Positions 23,672-26,357 of a DNA stretch of 26,357 nucleotides are shown one piece after another. This DNA is from CAYTOJ01 sp964439415 (GTDB lineage: Bacteria; Pseudomonadota; Alphaproteobacteria; Rickettsiales; CAZAGG01): the NCBI GenBank assembly GCA_964439415.1, contig CAYTOJ010000009.1:1-26357 (forward strand). The letters are read 5' to 3'. The notes under the pieces were generated by a model. The model had not been told where the DNA came from and ran no database searches. It was given only the letters and a program-made list of their open reading frames with translations. How positions within the stretch are numbered: the first letter of the stretch is position 1; each line of letters opens with the position of its first letter. Position numbers and translations under genes: made by a program.

Positions 23672-24103
23672 TCAGCCCAGCTTGGACACCCGGCCTACAT
23701 GTCTGCCGCCCTCGAATGGAGTTTCAAGGAACGTCTTAACACAGTCAATCACAACTTCAATACCGGAAATGCGTGCGCCTAGTGCCAGCACATTCGCATC
23801 GTTATGAGCGCGTGCCAGCCTCGCCTCCAGCCCGCTGCGGCATACAGCCGCCCGCACCCCTTTATGGCGGTTCGCCGCCATGGCAATACCATTACCGCTA
23901 CCACAGATAATTATGCCAAGGTCAGCCTCGCCACCGATGATACTGCCTGCCATTATGTCGCCATAATCCGGGTAATCAGCCGCCAGTGGCGTGTCAGTTC
24001 CTTTATCAATTACGGAAATGTCCTTCAGGTAAGCCTCAAAAAAGGCTATTATTTCCTGTTTAAGTAGAAACCCGGCATGGTCAGAGGCTATAGCGACTTT
24101 CAT
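23672..24103 (-). CDS. rpiB: Ribose-5-phosphate isomerase B
   Basis: Interconverts ribose 5-phosphate and ribulose 5-phosphate in the pentose phosphate pathway. It is 143 aa, the usual RpiB/LacAB length. Motifs: MKVAIASDHAGFLLKQ at the start, PLAADYPDYG, the catalytic Cys67 in GIIICGSGNGIAMAANR, and HNDANVLALGAR with His100. The ATG is one base after the nfu stop, so the two are cotranscribed. Confidence 0.97.
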   Translation of the reverse strand: MKVAIASDHAGFLLKQEIIAFFEAYLKDISVIDKGTDTPLAADYPDYGDIMAGSIIGGEADLGIIICGSGNGIAMAANRHKGVRAAVCRSGLEARLARAHNDANVLALGARISGIEVVIDCVKTFLETPFEGGRHVGRVSKLG

Positions 24104-24104
24104 T

Positions 24105-24653
24105 TCAGTTCACTGCCTCCACTGCTATGACTTCCGGCACATAATGCTTCAGCATATTCTCAATACCAGACTTTAAAGTAGCGCTGGAGCTGGGGCAGCC
24201 GGAACATGCGCCGTGCAGTTCCAGTTTTACTATGCCATCCTCAAAGCTTTTGAATATAATATCGCCGCCGTCCATAGCCACCGCCGGGCGGACACGATGT
24301 TCGATAATCTCCACTATCTGCTGCTCGATTTCATCGAGTTCCTGCTCGCTGTAGGAAGCATTCGGCGTTGCTGTATGTGCCTGCCCACCCCGTACGTAAA
24401 AGTCCATAACTGCCGCCAGGATTTCCGGTTTTAAAACCTCCCATGAATACTGCGGCTCCCTGGTTACAGTGATAAAATCATGCCCCAGAAAAACGCCTTT
24501 CACCCCGGTTATGGTAAACAACGATTCAGCCAGAGGTGAGCCGGAGGCATCTGCTGCGGACAGAAAATTAGCCGTACCAGCTTTCATAACCTGCTGCCCC
24601 GGCAGGAATTTCAATGTTTCAGGATTGGGCGTAGATTCAGTTTGTATAAACAT
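24105..24653 (-). CDS. nfu: NifU-like Fe-S scaffold/carrier protein (Nfu type)
   Basis: 182-aa protein that carries 4Fe-4S clusters to target enzymes. The N-terminal Nfu_N domain (MFIQTESTPNPETLKFLPGQ, SPLAESLFTITGVKGVFLG, ITVTR) is followed by a linker and the NifU C-terminal domain, with RPAVAMDGGDI and the cluster-binding C150-S-G-C153. This two-domain form is the alphaproteobacterial/mitochondrial Nfu1 type, not E. coli NfuA, whose N-terminal domain is A-type. It lies between zur and rpiB on the same strand; the 67 bases to zur show no hairpin. Confidence 0.94.
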   Translation of the reverse strand: MFIQTESTPNPETLKFLPGQQVMKAGTANFLSAADASGSPLAESLFTITGVKGVFLGHDFITVTREPQYSWEVLKPEILAAVMDFYVRGGQAHTATPNASYSEQELDEIEQQIVEIIEHRVRPAVAMDGGDIIFKSFEDGIVKLELHGACSGCPSSSATLKSGIENMLKHYVPEVIAVEAVN

Positions 24654-24720
24654 AAGTTAAACTCAAGCAACACTCCAGGATAATCCCCGACACTTAATAT
24701 CTAGTAGGAATAATTTATTA

Positions 24721-25086
24721 TTACAAGTGTGATGAAATACAGGAATTACAGATAATCGGCAGTTCAATTACGGCATTCTGCGCCAGACGCACGCCATAAT
24801 CCTGCAATTTTTCAAGCTGGTGAATCACTTTATGCCCGTGCAGTTCCTCAACACTGTGGCAACCGCTGCATACAGCCAGTACAGATAAAGCATGTTTATG
24901 ATCTTTAGTGCAGTCACACGCGACAAACGCGCTGATTTCCTTAATTTTATGAACCAACCCATCTTTTAACAAAGAATCAAGCGCACGGTACACTACAGGC
25001 GGCGCTTTAATGCCATGCGGCTTTAATTGCTCAAGCAAATCATACGCAGTCATGGGTGATTTATTCATCCTTAATATCTCAAGCAC
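24721..25086 (-). CDS. zur: Fur-family transcriptional regulator, most likely Zur
   Basis: Fur-fold repressor that senses zinc. Winged-helix part: PMTAYDLLEQLKPHGI, then PPVVYRALDSLLKDGLVHKI, the standard recognition region. The dimerisation domain has two structural Cys pairs, CSGC and CNSC, and FVACDCTKDHKH with His/Cys ligands; NAVIELPIICNSC recalls Zur. Two GTTATATTATAAC palindromes upstream match the Zur box. The annotated start is GTG 25086, but the frame stays open upstream to about 25140 and those residues (HPRDLVLEIL) fit the family's first helix. A strong AGGGGG (25133-25138) precedes in-frame ATT/ATC codons at 25126-25131, so a rare non-AUG start is possible. Autoregulation is likely because a minus-strand TATAAT (25161-25166) lies within the operator. 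Confidence 0.85.
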   Translation of the reverse strand: MLEILRMNKSPMTAYDLLEQLKPHGIKAPPVVYRALDSLLKDGLVHKIKEISAFVACDCTKDHKHALSVLAVCSGCHSVEELHGHKVIHQLEKLQDYGVRLAQNAVIELPIICNSCISSHL

Positions 25087-25150
25087 AAGATCACGCGGAT
25101 GTACAGGATAACTGCTAGGTCTAGCGATAATACCCCCTATAATAATTCAC

Positions 25151-25173
25151 AATTCGTTATATTATAACGAATT
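25151..25173. promoter_or_regulatory. Zur box 1 (zur operator)
   Basis: Perfect 23-bp palindrome (11-1-11) with core GTTATATTATAAC, the known gamma/alphaproteobacterial Zur box core GTTATA-N-TATAAC. It contains TATAAT on the minus strand, so bound Zur would block the zur promoter directly. Confidence 0.85.
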
Positions 25174-25213
25174 GATTGACCGCTGCACATCTTCATGTTA
25201 TCGAAGCATCGTT

Positions 25214-25228
25214 TGTTATATTATAACA
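25214..25228. promoter_or_regulatory. Zur box 2 (divergent operator)
   Basis: 15-bp perfect palindrome TGTTATATTATAACA, closer to the consensus than box 1 in its outer bases. It is 52 bases centre to centre from box 1, towards the transposon side, where a divergent zinc-regulated gene would be expected. Only a 39-codon frame from GTG 25241 follows. Confidence 0.8.
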
Positions 25229-25240
25229 TATAAAAATACC

Positions 25241-25360
25241 GTGGATTCTAAAGAACTTACAGACATGCTGGTGCATGATTTGCCTGCGTTAAGCATTCAG
25301 CAATCCCTGCATAATAGTATTATATCCATTCCTTTCGATAAAGCATTCCATTTTCAATAG
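25241..25360 (+). CDS. Short ORF behind Zur box 2, doubtful
   Basis: GTG start 13 bases after Zur box 2; 39 codons (VDSKELTDMLVHDLPALSIQ and on to FDKAFHFQ). The stop codon is formed at the IS5 junction; without the element the frame would still end at the same codon (TAA). No recognisable domain and no ribosome binding site. It is listed because it is the only frame downstream of a strong operator; it may be noise or the start of a lost gene. Confidence 0.2.
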   Translation: MDSKELTDMLVHDLPALSIQQSLHNSIISIPFDKAFHFQ

Positions 25361-26290
25361 ACCTCTTTCGGAACTTATGTTATTGAAATTCAATATTCAA
25401 GCTCCAGATTATGTATTCCTGCGATGAGGTTGAGGCGTAGTCCATATCGTTTTCTTCGGTTTCGGTAACGCTCGGCAAGGATGCGGAATCGTTTGATGGA
25501 GCCGATGACGTTTTCGTTGGGAATGCGCTCCTGTGCGACGGATTTGTTGTACTTTTTCTGTTCTCTGGTGAGCTTTGCGCCTTTGGGTTTTTTGATAGGG
25601 AGCACGGTGTTGGCATGTACATTCTGTGCGCCCTGGTACCCGGAATCCATCACGGCTCTGGTCTCTTTTTTGAGGCGCAGCTTTGAGTCTTTCAGCAGCT
25701 TGTAATCATGACGCTTCCCCCTCCGCCGTATGGACTGCGATAATGCGGCGTGCAGCACGCTCTACAACGATTTGCGCCTTGAGAGTATGACGCTTTTTCT
25801 TGCCGGAATAAAACTTTTTCTGTTTTTTTTCGGACGCTCAATCGGTGTTTCCGTGGCATCCACCAGAATCACTTCAAACTGCGTATCAGACTGCAGAGGC
25901 GCTTTCCTGCCGGGAACGTGGAATGCTTTGTTTTTGATGAGAGTATCCTCAATCCATCTCACAGTCTTCCAGCAACTGCTCTCACTGACGCCATAACTTT
26001 TGCTGATGTGAAAATAAGTGCGGTATTCACGCCAGTATTCCAGTGCCATCAGTAGTCGGTCTTCCAGAGAAAGCTTGGCATCCACGCCGCCATGCTCATG
26101 TTTCTTTTCTTCCGCAATCCGTAAAACGCCCAGCATAATACCAAACGTCTTCGACTTTACACCAGTCAGCCGACGGAACTCTTCACAGGATAGATTCCTG
26201 AGGGTAGCGTAACGCATAGCATCTCCATTCCTTGCTGGATAATGCTCGCAAATATCTGAAACATCTTAATAATAGGTTGCGAAAGAAGTC
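25360..26290 (-). mobile_element. IS5-family insertion sequence, 931 bp
   Basis: Terminal inverted repeats begin GACCTCTTTCGGAAC on the left and GACTTCTTTCGCAAC on the right (reverse strand), 13 of 15 matching. The element is flanked by TA on both sides (25358-25359 and 26291-26292), a target duplication typical of several IS5 subgroups. It holds one transposase in disrupted frames. The size fits IS5/IS427-IS1031-like elements. Confidence 0.85.
25390..26217 (-). pseudogene. IS5-family transposase, split into three frames
   Basis: The first part (26217 down to ~25828) is a helix-turn-helix region (LEDRLLMALEYWREYRTYFH, YGVSESSCWKTVRWIED) running into VDATETPIERP with the first catalytic Asp. 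At an A8 run (minus strand, about 25822-25829) the family sequence continues in the −1 frame as KKKQKKFYSGKKKRHTLKAQ and on to AVHTAEG, where a stop follows. It then resumes as KRHDYKLLKDSKLRL in another frame after a G5 run (about 25717-25721), with the second Asp in MDSGYQGA and Glu in NENVIGSIKRFRIL. The A8 shift may be programmed, as in related IS5 elements; the G-run shift looks like a mutation or a sequencing error. It is probably inactive as read. Confidence 0.8.
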
Positions 26291-26357
26291 TAATATTCCG
26301 GCGTTGTGCAAGGCGTATTTCAGCAACTTCTCATATCCACCACTCGGCTCTAAAACA
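26291..26357 (-). pseudogene. IS110-family transposase fragment at window edge
   Basis: The minus strand reads VLEPSGGYEKLLKYALHNAG from the window edge to the IS5 junction. This is the E-x-[ST]-GGYE...L...G[IL] segment of the IS110 DEDD transposase/recombinase domain. Past the junction on the other side of the IS5 the frame continues for 20-odd codons but no longer looks like IS110. The gene would continue beyond the window. Confidence 0.55.

Noticed and set aside
25172..25360. 62-codon frame starting with a rare codon across Zur box 2
   Set aside because: The first third is the operator itself; only the part from GTG 25241 is worth considering, and that weakly.

Overview
The window is a bacterial scaffold of moderate GC content, most likely from an alphaproteobacterium. 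The evidence is lineage-typical genes: an ATP12-family F1-ATPase assembly chaperone, a DUF1013 (TrcR-like) protein, a DUF3576 lipoprotein, a short alphaproteobacterial-type L28 and an Nfu-type Fe-S scaffold. Several families of interspersed palindromic repeats, two of them inside coding sequences, and IS5/IS110 debris give it the look of Rickettsiales- or Holosporales-like genomes, but I cannot fix the order. A run of exactly 100 N (6902-7001) marks a scaffold join, so linkage across it is not proven by sequence.

Layout, left of the gap: the 3' part of lpdA (dihydrolipoamide dehydrogenase); a ~240-bp imperfect palindrome; a minus-strand pair of a GT39/ArnT-like membrane glycosyltransferase and tsaD overlapping by one base; rpmB (L28); and, tail to tail with it, a 767-aa subtilisin-like protein with an unusual active site.

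Right of the gap: purN and an ATP12-family gene; a porin with signal peptide and clear terminator; a DUF3576 lipoprotein; clpA; a 650-bp AT-rich stretch with one doubtful ORF; and a DUF1013/TrcR-like gene. Next is a structured leader in front of kdpFABC (high-affinity K+ pump). kdpFABC runs on through a Wzt-like ABC ATPase into pdxJ and acpS with little or no spacing. A 625-bp gene-poor stretch of repeats follows. Then come minus-strand genes zur, nfu, rpiB and glyA. Upstream of zur are two near-consensus Zur operators, an IS5-family element with a broken transposase, and an IS110-like fragment at the window edge.

The most striking observation is a ~150-bp GC-rich palindromic element inserted in both the glycosyltransferase gene (3113-3263) and acpS (21241-21394). 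Both copies lie in the same orientation and reading phase relative to their hosts, and each adds about 51 residues without breaking the frame. This resembles in behaviour the Rickettsia palindromic elements. Three other repeat families are present. One is a large palindrome at 1145-1383 with a half copy at 22237-22297. Another has copies at 10211-10436 and 14176-14376 and a tail copy at 23582-23662. The third is a 25-bp inverted repeat at 21969-22046. The kdp leader contains one strand able to pair with two alternative partners, the second lying beside the kdpF ribosome binding site. The zur region combines strong operators, a possible non-AUG start, and transposon damage where a divergent target would be expected.
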